A stretch of 49,154 nucleotides of DNA. Origin: LB3-1 sp036401895. GTDB lineage: Bacteria > Chloroflexota > Chloroflexia > Chloroflexales > Kallotenuaceae. The notes beneath the pieces were generated by a model, which was given only the letters and a program-made list of their open reading frames with translations, did not search any database and was not told the origin of the DNA. Shown one piece after another: positions 38,362-46,340 of this stretch. The translations under genes and the position numbers were made by a program. The stretch is from NCBI GenBank assembly GCA_036401895.1, contig DASWTW010000239.1, positions 1 to 49,154 on the forward strand. The letters are read 5' to 3'. The stretch's first letter is position 1; each line of letters begins with the position of its first letter.

Positions 38362-39624
38362 ATGGTTGTCGGACAAGGCGCGCCAGCGGCGGTGCTGGCA
38401 GCGCATGAGGTGCAGCGTATTCTCGCCGAGGCGTTTGACGCCGAGCCGCTGGACGGCAAGCGCGTGCTGGTGATCATCCCCGACAGCACACGTACCGCGC
38501 CGATCCCGCTGCTTTTTCGCCTCCTGCACGAGCGCATCGGCGGGCGAGTGGCGCAGCTCGACTCTTTGATCGCGCTGGGCACGCACCAGCCCATGAGCGA
38601 GGCCGCGATCGAAAAGCTGGTCGGCGTTTCGGCCGCGGAGCGCGCGGCCAATTATCCGGGCGTGCAGATCTTCAACCATCGCTGGGATCTACCCGATGCG
38701 CTGCTGACGATCGGCACGATCGGGCGCTCGGAGGCCGCGCAGCTCACGGATGGTCTGCTGGTCGACGAGGTGCCGGTCACGCTCAACCGTATGATCCTGG
38801 ACTACGATCTGCTGCTGATCTGCGGCCCGGTCTTTCCGCATGAGGTCGCCGGGTTTTCGGGCGGCGCGAAATACCTGTTTCCGGGCATCGCCGGGCCGGA
38901 CATCATCAACTTCACGCACTGGCTCGGCGCGCTCTCGACCAGCATGGAAACGATCGGTGTTCAGGATACGTTTGTGCGGCGCGTGATCCACCGCGCAGCC
39001 GAGTTCGTGCCGACGCGGGTGTTGTGCCTTGCGTTCGTGCTCAAAGGCCAGGATCTGCACGGTATGTTTGTTGGGCCGCATCGCGAGGCGTGGTCCGCAG
39101 CCGCCGATCTATCCGGCCGGCTCAATATCGTCTGGCTGCCGCAGCCGGTGCGCCACGTGCTGGCCATGCCCTCCACGATGTACGACGATCTATGGACGGC
39201 GGCCAAGGCCATGTATAAGACCGAGCCCGCGATCGCCGACGGCGGCGAGGTGATCATCTACGCGCCGCATCTGACCGAGATCTCCTACACGCACGGTCAC
39301 TTGATCGATCAGATCGGCTACCATGTGCGCGATTATTTCGTCAAGCAGTGGGATCGATTCCGGGACTTGCCCGGCGGCATTCTGGCGCACAGCACCCACG
39401 TCAAAGGCGCGGGCAGCTTCGATCCGGCGCTGGGCGTGGAAACGCCGCGCATCAACGTGACGCTCGCCACCGGCATTCCCGAGGCGCGCTGCCGCCAGGT
39501 GAACCTGGGCTACGCCGATTACCGCACGATCGATCCTGAAACATGGCAGGAGCAGGCCGGGGCAGGAAGCTTGCTGGTACCCCACGCGGGCGAGATGCTG
39601 TATCGCGTTCGCTCGGGTGACTAA
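38362..39624 (+). CDS. LarA-family nickel-dependent 2-hydroxyacid racemase/epimerase
   Basis: A 420-residue cytoplasmic enzyme of the lactate racemase (LarA) superfamily. It keeps the residues that in LarA bind and use the nickel-pincer cofactor: His106 (FNHRW), His160 (FPHEVAGFSGGAK), Lys170 in that same motif and His186 (FTHWLGA). The spacing 160-170-186 equals that of the founding enzyme (174-184-200). The N-terminal VLVIIPDSTRTAPIP and ALGTHQPMSEAAIEKLVG are family hallmarks. Known members racemise lactate, malate or related acids, or epimerise D-gluconate at C2. Its place after uxuB suggests D-mannonate or D-gluconate as substrate. Cofactor genes larB, larC and larE are not in the window. 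AAGGAG precedes ATG 38362. Confidence 0.9.
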   Translation: MVVGQGAPAAVLAAHEVQRILAEAFDAEPLDGKRVLVIIPDSTRTAPIPLLFRLLHERIGGRVAQLDSLIALGTHQPMSEAAIEKLVGVSAAERAANYPGVQIFNHRWDLPDALLTIGTIGRSEAAQLTDGLLVDEVPVTLNRMILDYDLLLICGPVFPHEVAGFSGGAKYLFPGIAGPDIINFTHWLGALSTSMETIGVQDTFVRRVIHRAAEFVPTRVLCLAFVLKGQDLHGMFVGPHREAWSAAADLSGRLNIVWLPQPVRHVLAMPSTMYDDLWTAAKAMYKTEPAIADGGEVIIYAPHLTEISYTHGHLIDQIGYHVRDYFVKQWDRFRDLPGGILAHSTHVKGAGSFDPALGVETPRINVTLATGIPEARCRQVNLGYADYRTIDPETWQEQAGAGSLLVPHAGEMLYRVRSGD

Positions 39625-39644
39625 GCTTGCTAAAGGAGAGAAGC

Positions 39645-40628
39645 ATGGAGTATCGCGAGCTGGGACGGACAGGCTGGCGGATCTCGGCGATTAGCTGCGG
39701 CACATGGGCCATGGGCGGCTCCTGGGGTCCGACCGACGACCCAAAATCGATGCAGGCGCTGCACAAGGTGATCGATCTGGGCGTGAATTTCCTCGACACC
39801 GCCGACGTCTACGGCGACGGCCACGCCGAGCAGCTGATCGCGCAGCTGCGGCGGGAGCGCAGCGAAGAAATCATCGTCGCGACCAAGGCCGGACGCCGTT
39901 TGAATCCGCATGTCGCCGGCGGCTACAACCGTGAAAACCTGACCGCCTTTGTCGAGCGCAGCCTGCGCAATCTCGAAACCGAAGCCCTCGATCTGCTCCA
40001 GCTGCACTGCCCGCCCTCGGCGGTGTACGAGATGCCCGAGGTCTTCGGCATTCTGGACGATCTGGTGCAGGCCGGCAAGCTGCGCTACTACGGCGTGAGC
40101 GTGGAGCGTGTGGACGAGGCCCTGCGCGCGATTCAGTATCCCAATGTGCAGTCGGTACAGATTATCTTCAACATGTTTCGCCTGAAGCCGCTTGAGCAGT
40201 TCTTCCCGGCTGCCCGTGAGCGGCAGGTCGGCATTCTGGCGCGAGTGCCGCTGGCCAGCGGCCTGCTCAGCGGCAAGCTCCGCCGCGACTCGCAGTTTGC
40301 CGAGAGCGATCATCGCAACTTCAACCGCCACGGCGAGTCCTTCGATCAGGGCGAGACCTTTAGCGGCGTCGAGTACGAGGCCGGCCTTCAGGCTGTGGAA
40401 GAGCTGCGCTCGCTGGTGCCCGAGGGCGCGACGCTGGCGCAGGTGGCGCTGCGCTGGATCTTGATGTTCCCCGAGGTCACCGCCGCGATTCCCGGCGCCA
40501 AAGACGCGCAGCAGGCCGAGAGCAACGTCCGGGCGATCGAGCTACCAGCGCTCTCCGACGAGGCGCTGGCCCAGGTGCGTTCGGTCTATGATCGCTACTT
40601 CCGCGCGGCGATCCACGACCGCTGGTAG
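39645..40628 (+). CDS. aldo/keto reductase
   Basis: A 327-residue TIM-barrel NADPH-dependent oxidoreductase. The catalytic tetrad is Asp51, Tyr56, Lys81 and His121, seen in NFLDTADVYGDG, VATKAGRR and LLQLHCPP. The cofactor region near the C-terminus includes VTAAIPGAKDAQQAESNVRA. It belongs to the type with strong similarity to sugar aldehyde reductases. The gene starts 20 bp after the LarA-like gene with AAGGAGAG upstream, so the two are probably one operon. The substrate is unknown; an aldehyde arising during sugar-acid breakdown or L-rhamnose/L-fucose metabolism is possible. Confidence 0.9.
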   Translation: MEYRELGRTGWRISAISCGTWAMGGSWGPTDDPKSMQALHKVIDLGVNFLDTADVYGDGHAEQLIAQLRRERSEEIIVATKAGRRLNPHVAGGYNRENLTAFVERSLRNLETEALDLLQLHCPPSAVYEMPEVFGILDDLVQAGKLRYYGVSVERVDEALRAIQYPNVQSVQIIFNMFRLKPLEQFFPAARERQVGILARVPLASGLLSGKLRRDSQFAESDHRNFNRHGESFDQGETFSGVEYEAGLQAVEELRSLVPEGATLAQVALRWILMFPEVTAAIPGAKDAQQAESNVRAIELPALSDEALAQVRSVYDRYFRAAIHDRW

Positions 40629-40709
40629 CCGAACATCGCTCGAAATGATCGTCGGGCGATGCGCTGAGGGTATGACTCGTGCAAGGCAAGCGCCGCGAAT
40701 GTCCGAATC

Positions 40710-42377
40710 GTGAACCTGGAGGTTGCTACGTCTGAACATCCCCCAACCAATGCGACGGCCTGGGGGCCGCTGCGCTACTCGGTTTTTCGCGCGCTCTGGC
40801 TGGCGGCCCTGGTCTCCAACCTCGGCGCGCTGATGCAGAATGTCGCTGCTGCCTGGCTGATGACGGATCTGACACCCTCGCCGGTGCCGGTCGCGCTGCT
40901 AACCACGATGGCTAGCCTGCCGCTGTTTATGGTCGGGCTGCCGGCGGGCGCGCTGGCCGACGTGATCGACCGGCGCTGGCTGGTGATCGTGACGCAGATC
41001 TGGATGCTGGTGGTCGCTGCTGCGCTGGCCGGGCTGACCGCGATCGATGTGATCACGCCCTGGATGCTGCTGGCGCTGACGTTTCTGCTCGGTCTCGGCG
41101 GCGCGCTGAGCGCTCCCGCATGGCAGGCGATCGTGCCGGATCTCGTGCCGCGCCACGAGTTCGCGGCGGCGGTGGCGCTCAACAGCGCGGGCTTCAACCT
41201 GGCACGCGCGATCGGCCCGGCGCTGGGCGGCCTGATGATTGCGGCCACGGGGCCGGCCGCCGTGTTTCTGCTCAACGCGGCCTCGTTTTTGGGAATTATC
41301 GTCGTGATGGCGCGCTGGCATCCGCCGGAGCGGGTGCAGACGGCGCCACCTGAGCGCGTGCGCAGCGCGGTCGCGGCCGGCATGCGCTTTACGCGTCACT
41401 CGCCGCCGCTGCGCGCGGTGCTAGTGCGCACGGGAGTGTTTATCGGCACGGCCAGCGCATTGTGGGCGCTGCTGCCGGTGGTTGCCAGCCACGAGCTGGG
41501 CTTGAGCGCGGCGGGCTACGGTGTGCTCCTCGGCAGCATCGGCCTGGGCGCGATCGGCGGCGCGAGCATCTTACCCCGGCTGCGCGAGCGCTTCTCGACC
41601 GATCAGCTGGTGATCGGCCTGACGCTGATCTTTGCCGCCGGGATGGTCGGGCTGGCCTATCTGCATAACCTGATATTGCTCAACCTGGTGCTGGCGACGG
41701 TCGGCGTCGGCTGGCTGAGCATCACGTCGGCCTTCAACGTCACGGCCCAGACGATGGTGCCGGCCTGGGTGCAGGCGCGCGCGCTGGGCGTGTATCTGCT
41801 GGTTTTTCAGGGCGGCTTCGCGGGCGGCAGCGCGGTCTGGGGCGTGGTAGCAGATCGGCTGGGCGTGCAGACGGCGCTGTTGATCGCCGCCGGGCTGATG
41901 GTGCTGGGCGTGCTTACCGCGCGGCGCTGGCCGCTGATGACCGATGACGAGCTGGATCTCAATCCTTCGCAGCACTGGCCCGCGCCGGTTCTGGCCTGGG
42001 AGCCGGATCTCGAAGCCGGGCCGGTCATGATCACGGTCGAGTATCGCATAGCCCAGCCGCAGCAGGCCGCGTTTGTGCAGGCCATGCGCGAGGTGCAGAT
42101 TCTGCGGCTGCGCGACGGCGCAACGACCTGGGGCTTGTTTCACGACACGGCCACGCCTGAGCGCTTCGTCGAAACGTTTGAAGTCGCTTCCTGGGCCGAG
42201 CATCTACGCCAGCACGAGCGCGTCACGATCGCCGATCACAGCATCGAGCGGCGGGCGCTGGCGTTCCAGCAGCCCGGCACCGAGCCGGTTGTCTCGCATC
42301 TGATCTCGACGGTCGCCGAGGTCGAGCTATTGAGCGGCCCTGCCCAGGCGTCGAAAATATCCGGCAGCATGCCGTAG
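40710..42377 (+). CDS. MFS transporter fused to a C-terminal ABM-like domain
   Basis: A 555-residue protein. The first 410 residues form a 12-helix MFS transporter of the enterobactin-exporter-like group (MFS_3). Its signatures are LVSNLGALMQNVAAAWLMTD, then MVGLPAGALADVIDRRWLVI and FNLARAIGPALGGLMIAA. A cytoplasmic domain of about 100 residues (about 430-540) follows, starting near MITVEYRIAQPQQAAFVQAM. It resembles the antibiotic-biosynthesis-monooxygenase (ABM) ferredoxin-like fold. This architecture is known in the family. The cargo may be a sugar acid or a toxic by-product. The start GTG at 40710 lacks a clear ribosome site. Confidence 0.88.
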   Translation: MNLEVATSEHPPTNATAWGPLRYSVFRALWLAALVSNLGALMQNVAAAWLMTDLTPSPVPVALLTTMASLPLFMVGLPAGALADVIDRRWLVIVTQIWMLVVAAALAGLTAIDVITPWMLLALTFLLGLGGALSAPAWQAIVPDLVPRHEFAAAVALNSAGFNLARAIGPALGGLMIAATGPAAVFLLNAASFLGIIVVMARWHPPERVQTAPPERVRSAVAAGMRFTRHSPPLRAVLVRTGVFIGTASALWALLPVVASHELGLSAAGYGVLLGSIGLGAIGGASILPRLRERFSTDQLVIGLTLIFAAGMVGLAYLHNLILLNLVLATVGVGWLSITSAFNVTAQTMVPAWVQARALGVYLLVFQGGFAGGSAVWGVVADRLGVQTALLIAAGLMVLGVLTARRWPLMTDDELDLNPSQHWPAPVLAWEPDLEAGPVMITVEYRIAQPQQAAFVQAMREVQILRLRDGATTWGLFHDTATPERFVETFEVASWAEHLRQHERVTIADHSIERRALAFQQPGTEPVVSHLISTVAEVELLSGPAQASKISGSMP

Positions 42378-42394
42378 CGATCGAGCTTGAGTAC

Positions 42395-43444
42395 ATGAGT
42401 ACAACCGCAGACTCGCCCTTTCGTCCGCTGATCGAGTACGAGGCGCTGTATGCCGGCGAGCAGCGCAGATTCGCCATGCCTGCTACCGACGATCGCGCAG
42501 CGTGGGAGTCGTGGCGCGTGGCGTTTCGTGCCGGGCTGCGGCAGCGGCTGGCGCTCCCGGAAGCCGAGCCGTCGCCCGTGACATTCAACATGGTGTCGCC
42601 GACAACACACAGTGGCTACCGGCGCGTGTATCTTGAGTACGAAAGCGCGCCCGGCGTGATCGTCCCGGCCTGGCTGCTCATCCCCGACAATCTCACCGAC
42701 TCGGCGCCGGCGGTGATCGCGGTGCATGGGCACGGTTCCGGCATGGATGATCTGGTCGGCATCGACGCCGACGGCGGCGAGCGCACGGAGGCGCAGGGCT
42801 ATCACCAGGATTTTGCGCTGGCGCTGTGCCGGCGCGGCATGGTTGTGCTCGCGCCTGAGCTGCGCGGCTTCGGTCGTCGCCGCGAGCCGCAGGACCAGGC
42901 AGCAGGTCCGACGAGCAGCTCGTGTCAGGCGGCGGCCTGGTGGGGCGTGATGCTGGGTAAGCCGCTGCTGGGCAGCCGCGTCTGGGATGTTCTGCGCGCG
43001 CTCGATCTGCTTGGCTCGTTGCCCGAGGTCGATCCGCAGCGCATCGGCATCATGGGCGGCTCCGGTGGTGGAGCCGTTGCGCTGTTTGCGGCGGCGCTCG
43101 CGCCACGGCTGCGCGCGGCGGTGATCAGCAACTATTTCTGCACCTTCCGAGACAGCATTCTGGCCATGCAGCACTGCGCCTGCAACTATGTTCCCGGCCT
43201 GCTTCAGGATGGTGAAATCTATGATGTGGCCGCGCTTCTGGCGCCGCGACCGCTGCTGATCGAAGCAGGCACCGACGATCCGATCTTTCCGCTGCCCGGC
43301 GTGCTGGATGCCTACGCGCGACTCAGTGTAGCGTATTCGGCGCAGGGAGCCGCCGATCAGCTGGAGCGCGATGTGTTCGCGGGTGGGCATCAGATCAGCG
43401 GCGCCAAAGCCTACGCTTGGCTGGTGCGTACGCTACAATCTTGA
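42395..43444 (+). CDS. alpha/beta hydrolase, acetyl-esterase type
   Basis: A 349-residue serine hydrolase without signal peptide. The oxyanion-hole strand is PAVIAVHGHGSGMDDLVG, and the nucleophile elbow is GIMGGSGGGAVALF (Ser in GGSGG). The acid is probably the Asp in IEAGTDDPIFPLPG, and the His is in FAGGHQIS. The N-terminal region GVIVPAWLLIPDNLTDSAPA is typical of the Abhydrolase_7/acetyl-xylan-esterase-like group. It starts 18 bp after the MFS gene, so it is probably in the same operon. Given the context it may deacetylate or demethylate imported pectin fragments, but that is inference. Confidence 0.88.
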   Translation: MSTTADSPFRPLIEYEALYAGEQRRFAMPATDDRAAWESWRVAFRAGLRQRLALPEAEPSPVTFNMVSPTTHSGYRRVYLEYESAPGVIVPAWLLIPDNLTDSAPAVIAVHGHGSGMDDLVGIDADGGERTEAQGYHQDFALALCRRGMVVLAPELRGFGRRREPQDQAAGPTSSSCQAAAWWGVMLGKPLLGSRVWDVLRALDLLGSLPEVDPQRIGIMGGSGGGAVALFAAALAPRLRAAVISNYFCTFRDSILAMQHCACNYVPGLLQDGEIYDVAALLAPRPLLIEAGTDDPIFPLPGVLDAYARLSVAYSAQGAADQLERDVFAGGHQISGAKAYAWLVRTLQS

Positions 43445-43495
43445 ATCACTGCGCCGGGCCTGTGAACGCAGGTGATGGAACGCGAGGAGGGTCTC

Positions 43496-44479
43496 ATGGA
43501 CTACACGAAGCTCGGCAATACCGGCATGGATGTGTCGCGTATCTGCCTCGGGTGCATGGGGTTTGGGGACGCGGAACGATGGATTCATAAATGGGTGCTC
43601 AACGAGGAAAACAGCCGGCCAATTATCAAGCATGCCCTCGACCTGGGGATCAACTTCTTCGATACCGCCAACGTGTATTCGCTGGGAGCGAGTGAGGAGA
43701 TCCTCGGCCGCGCGTTGAAGGACTTCGCCCATCGCGACGAGGTCGTCATCGCGACCAAGGTCCACGGCAAGATGCGCGAGGGACCGAATGGTGGCGGGCT
43801 GTCGCGCAAGGCGATCCTGAGCGAGATCGAAGGGAGTCTCAAGCGGCTTGGAACAGAGTACGTGGACCTTTACATCATCCATCGCTGGGATAACCACACC
43901 CCGATCGAGGAGACCATGGAAGCGCTGCATGATGTGGTGAAGGCCGGCAAGGCCCGCTACATCGGCGCCTCCGCTATGTGGGCGTGGCAGTTCGGCAAGG
44001 CGCTGCACGTCGCCGAGAAACACGGCTGGACCCGCTTCGTCTCGATGCAGGATCACCTGAACCTGATCTACCGCGAAGAAGAGCGCGAGATGCTGCCGCT
44101 CTGCCGCGCCGAGGGAATCGGGGTGACGCCGTATAGTCCGCTCGCATCCGGCAGATTGACGCGCGACTGGTCGTCGGAAACCACGCAGCGGTCGGAAACC
44201 GATCAGATCGCGAAAAGTAAGTACGATGCGACCGCCGACACCGATCGCCTGGTCGTTGAGCGGGTTGCGGAGCTTGCGGATCAGCATGGCGTGCCACGCG
44301 TGCATATCGCGCTGGCCTGGCTGTTACAGAAGCAGCCGGTGACTGCGCCGATCATCGGGGCAACCAAGCTCTCCCATCTGAACGATGCCGTTGGGGCGCT
44401 GGCGGTGCAACTGACCCCGGAAGAAGTCGGCTACCTGGAAGCGCCGTATGTGCCGCATCCGATCGTCGGCCATCAGTAA
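43496..44479 (+). CDS. aldo/keto reductase, YajO-like
   Basis: A 327-residue NADPH-dependent aldo/keto reductase, distinct from the one at 39645. The tetrad is Asp56, Tyr61, Lys88 and His129 in FFDTANVYSLGASEE, VIATKVHG and YIIHRWDN. C-terminal cofactor residues are in TAPIIGATKLSHLNDA. The start motif MDYTKLGNTGMDVSRICLGC and the insertion with ERWIHKWVLNEENSRPIIK are typical of the YajO/AKR11-type group. GAGGAGG precedes ATG 43496. It lies 51 bp after the hydrolase gene. Its codon use (more GGG, CTC) differs a little from neighbours. The physiological substrate is unknown. Confidence 0.92.
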   Translation: MDYTKLGNTGMDVSRICLGCMGFGDAERWIHKWVLNEENSRPIIKHALDLGINFFDTANVYSLGASEEILGRALKDFAHRDEVVIATKVHGKMREGPNGGGLSRKAILSEIEGSLKRLGTEYVDLYIIHRWDNHTPIEETMEALHDVVKAGKARYIGASAMWAWQFGKALHVAEKHGWTRFVSMQDHLNLIYREEEREMLPLCRAEGIGVTPYSPLASGRLTRDWSSETTQRSETDQIAKSKYDATADTDRLVVERVAELADQHGVPRVHIALAWLLQKQPVTAPIIGATKLSHLNDAVGALAVQLTPEEVGYLEAPYVPHPIVGHQ

Positions 44480-44503
44480 GCGCTATGTGGAAAGGATCAT
44501 GAG

Positions 44504-45292
44504 TTGGTGATGTTGCCGCGTGGCCGCCTGGGCTTTGCCGTGATGGTCGGGCAAGATGGCGATCTGCCCGAAGAAGTATTGATCGGTCTCAAGGCGGCCG
44601 GCTATAGCGGGATCGAGCCCAACTGCTACCAGCCGCAGCACCTGACGACCATTATTGAGCGCTGCCACCGCGTCGGCTTGGCAATTCATGCGCTGCCGAC
44701 CGGACGCTGGCTGAACGTGGCACAAGCGGACGCAGATTACGCGCGCTACACGCGGCAGGCGTTCGAAGTGTTGAGGGAGGGCGCGGCGCTGGCGGCAGCG
44801 CTCGACGCACCGCTGATCTTCGGCCTGATCCGTGGCTCTAGCGCGATCTCCGCAGCGCAGGCTGAGGAGTTTTTGTCGACGGTTATTCCCGAACTTGTAG
44901 CGGCGACGCCGCAGCTAACAATTCTGGTCGAGCCGATCGCGGCTGACGAGGCGGCGTGGCCGCACACGATCGAGCAGGGCGCGCTGCTGCTGGCGCGGCT
45001 GAAACTGCCCAACGTGAGGCTGCTCGCCGACAGCTATCATATTGCGCGTTCCGGCCGAGATTTGAATATCGAGCAGCACCGAGACGTAATCGGCCATCTG
45101 CATATTCGCGATCAAGCGAAGCAGATACCAACCGGCAGCACGCCGGAATACACGGCGGTGTACGCGGCGATCCTACGTCTGTGGCAGGAAGAAAACCTGG
45201 TGCTGAGCTTCGAGCCGAATATCGAGCTGCATGAAACGCTGGAAAACGCCGCAGCAGGCGTAGCATGGCTTGATCGCGCGACCATGCGCTAA
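44504..45292 (+). CDS. sugar-phosphate isomerase/epimerase-like TIM-barrel protein
   Basis: A 262-residue protein of the AP-endonuclease family 2 / xylose-isomerase-like fold. Likely metal ligands are the Glu in LVEPIAADEAAW, the Asp/His pair in LLADSYHIA, the His residues in IGHLHIRDQAK, and the Glu in LSFEPNIELHE. It is too short and different in motifs to be a mannonate dehydratase (UxuA). Members act as ketose 3-epimerases, hydroxypyruvate isomerases or inosose dehydratases. The start is probably TTG 44504 with AAGGA upstream; ATG 44510 is possible. It ends exactly before a tandem-repeat array. Confidence 0.82.
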   Translation: MVMLPRGRLGFAVMVGQDGDLPEEVLIGLKAAGYSGIEPNCYQPQHLTTIIERCHRVGLAIHALPTGRWLNVAQADADYARYTRQAFEVLREGAALAAALDAPLIFGLIRGSSAISAAQAEEFLSTVIPELVAATPQLTILVEPIAADEAAWPHTIEQGALLLARLKLPNVRLLADSYHIARSGRDLNIEQHRDVIGHLHIRDQAKQIPTGSTPEYTAVYAAILRLWQEENLVLSFEPNIELHETLENAAAGVAWLDRATMR

Positions 45293-45293
45293 C

Positions 45294-45512
45294 GATTCAC
45301 ACGGCTGCACAAAGCATACGCAGGCGCGTACATTCGATTCACACGGCTGCGCGAAGCATAATCATCGATGGTTATCGCATAATCATGGCTGCGCAAAGCA
45401 TAATCATGGATGATTATCGCATAATCATGGCTGCGCGAAGCATAATCATCGATGGTTATCGCATAATCATGGCTGCGCAAAGCATAATCATCGATGGTTA
45501 TCGCATAATCAC
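45294..45512. repeat. tandem 42-bp repeat array with 21-bp periodicity
   Basis: Five 42-bp units start at 45294, the first one degenerate. Within four of them the 10-mer GCATAATCAT recurs every 21 bp at 45356, 45377, 45398, 45419, 45440, 45461, 45482 and 45503 (the last with one mismatch). Half of the spacers hold CGATGGTTATC and form an imperfect palindrome with the 10-mer around ATCGAT. The period is two turns of DNA, so identical sites face the same side of the helix. The array lies between the isomerase stop codon and the GntR regulator. It encodes an in-frame 14-residue repeat on the minus strand, which is probably accidental. Confidence 0.85.
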
Positions 45513-45563
45513 GCGGCGCAATGCGATGTATAGCTTTGTGCAATGAGTGCGCGGGAAAGTTCG

Positions 45564-45599
45564 TGCTAAAATAAAAGCATTCTGTCGTGTGATATATCA
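45564..45599 (+). promoter_or_regulatory. candidate promoter and palindrome before the first GntR gene
   Basis: TGCTAAAAT (45564-45572) is an extended -10 box (TGn-TAAAAT) without a good -35. The perfect 10-bp palindrome TGATATATCA lies at 45590-45599, about 20 bp downstream, in the probable leader. Its core TGATATAT also occurs in the palindrome at 33017-33035, so it could be an autoregulatory site. Confidence 0.5.
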
Positions 45600-45632
45600 G
45601 GTGTTACGCCTTCACAAAGCCCAGGGTAGCCT

Positions 45633-46328
45633 ATGGAAAATCCGCTCATCAGCTATCAACCTCTCAACTACGTCGATCTGACCGAGCAGACGTATCGCGT
45701 GCTGAAGGAGAAGATCCTTCAGGGCGAGCTGAAGCCGGGCGCGCAGATCTCCGTGCCCAACACCGCCGTCGCGCTGGGCGTCAGCCGCACGCCCGTCAAC
45801 GATGCCTTGAAGCGCCTGGCGAACGACGGATTGGTCGAGATTGTGCCGCGTCAGGGCACGTTTGTGACCGAGCTGACGGTGCGCGATGTGGCTGAGATCT
45901 TTGATATGCGGCTGATGATCGAGCTATATGCGGCGGAGATCGTGTTCCAGACTGGCGCGGTCGAGCAGGTGCTGGCGGCGTTCAAGGCGCCCATGAGCGG
46001 CATGCAGCAGGCGTTGGCGGGCGACGACTTCGGCGATCACGAGGCGTTCTCGATCAACGATCAAGCGTTTCATACCGCGCTCGTCAAAGCCACCGCCAAC
46101 AATCGTTTGATTCGCACCTACACCCAGCTTCACGCCAATACCCACGGCGCGCGCATCCACTACCTGGCCTCTGGCGACGCGCAAACTACGCAGAGCGAGC
46201 ATCACGCCATCGTGGCGGCGTTCCACGACGGCGATCTCGACGCAGCCAAACAGGCGCTGCACACACATATCACCAGGGTCAAAAACAAAATCCTCGAAGT
46301 TCTGGAGAAGCGTGGAGGGAAGCTCTAG
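45633..46328 (+). CDS. GntR-family regulator, FCD (FadR) subfamily
   Basis: A 231-residue transcription factor. The N-terminal winged helix (about 20-80) includes LTEQTYRVLKEKILQGELKP and VALGVSRTPVNDALKRLAND. The C-terminal FCD ligand domain contains AEIFDMRLMIELYAAEIVFQ. Its likely metal-binding set is Asp/His in INDQAFHTALV, and His in SEHHAIVAAFHDGD and LHTHITRV. Such regulators in pectin loci respond to uronates or KDG-type acids. It sits downstream of the tandem-repeat array and converges with the second GntR gene (12-bp gap). The ATG at 45633 has no strong ribosome site. Confidence 0.93.
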   Translation: MENPLISYQPLNYVDLTEQTYRVLKEKILQGELKPGAQISVPNTAVALGVSRTPVNDALKRLANDGLVEIVPRQGTFVTELTVRDVAEIFDMRLMIELYAAEIVFQTGAVEQVLAAFKAPMSGMQQALAGDDFGDHEAFSINDQAFHTALVKATANNRLIRTYTQLHANTHGARIHYLASGDAQTTQSEHHAIVAAFHDGDLDAAKQALHTHITRVKNKILEVLEKRGGKL

Positions 46329-46340
46329 CGGCGTCTACAC

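Noticed and set aside
44504..45292. Mannonate dehydratase (UxuA)
   Set aside because: The protein is a TIM-barrel isomerase-like fold, but at 262 residues it is well short of UxuA and lacks its recognisable motifs.
45294..45512. CRISPR array
   Set aside because: The units are contiguous, with no variable spacers, and no cas genes are nearby.
45289..45543. An 84-residue minus-strand reading frame with a 14-residue repeat (HDYAITIDDYA type)
   Set aside because: It exists because the 42-bp DNA repeat is a multiple of three. There is no ribosome site, and the conserved feature is the 21-bp DNA period rather than the peptide.
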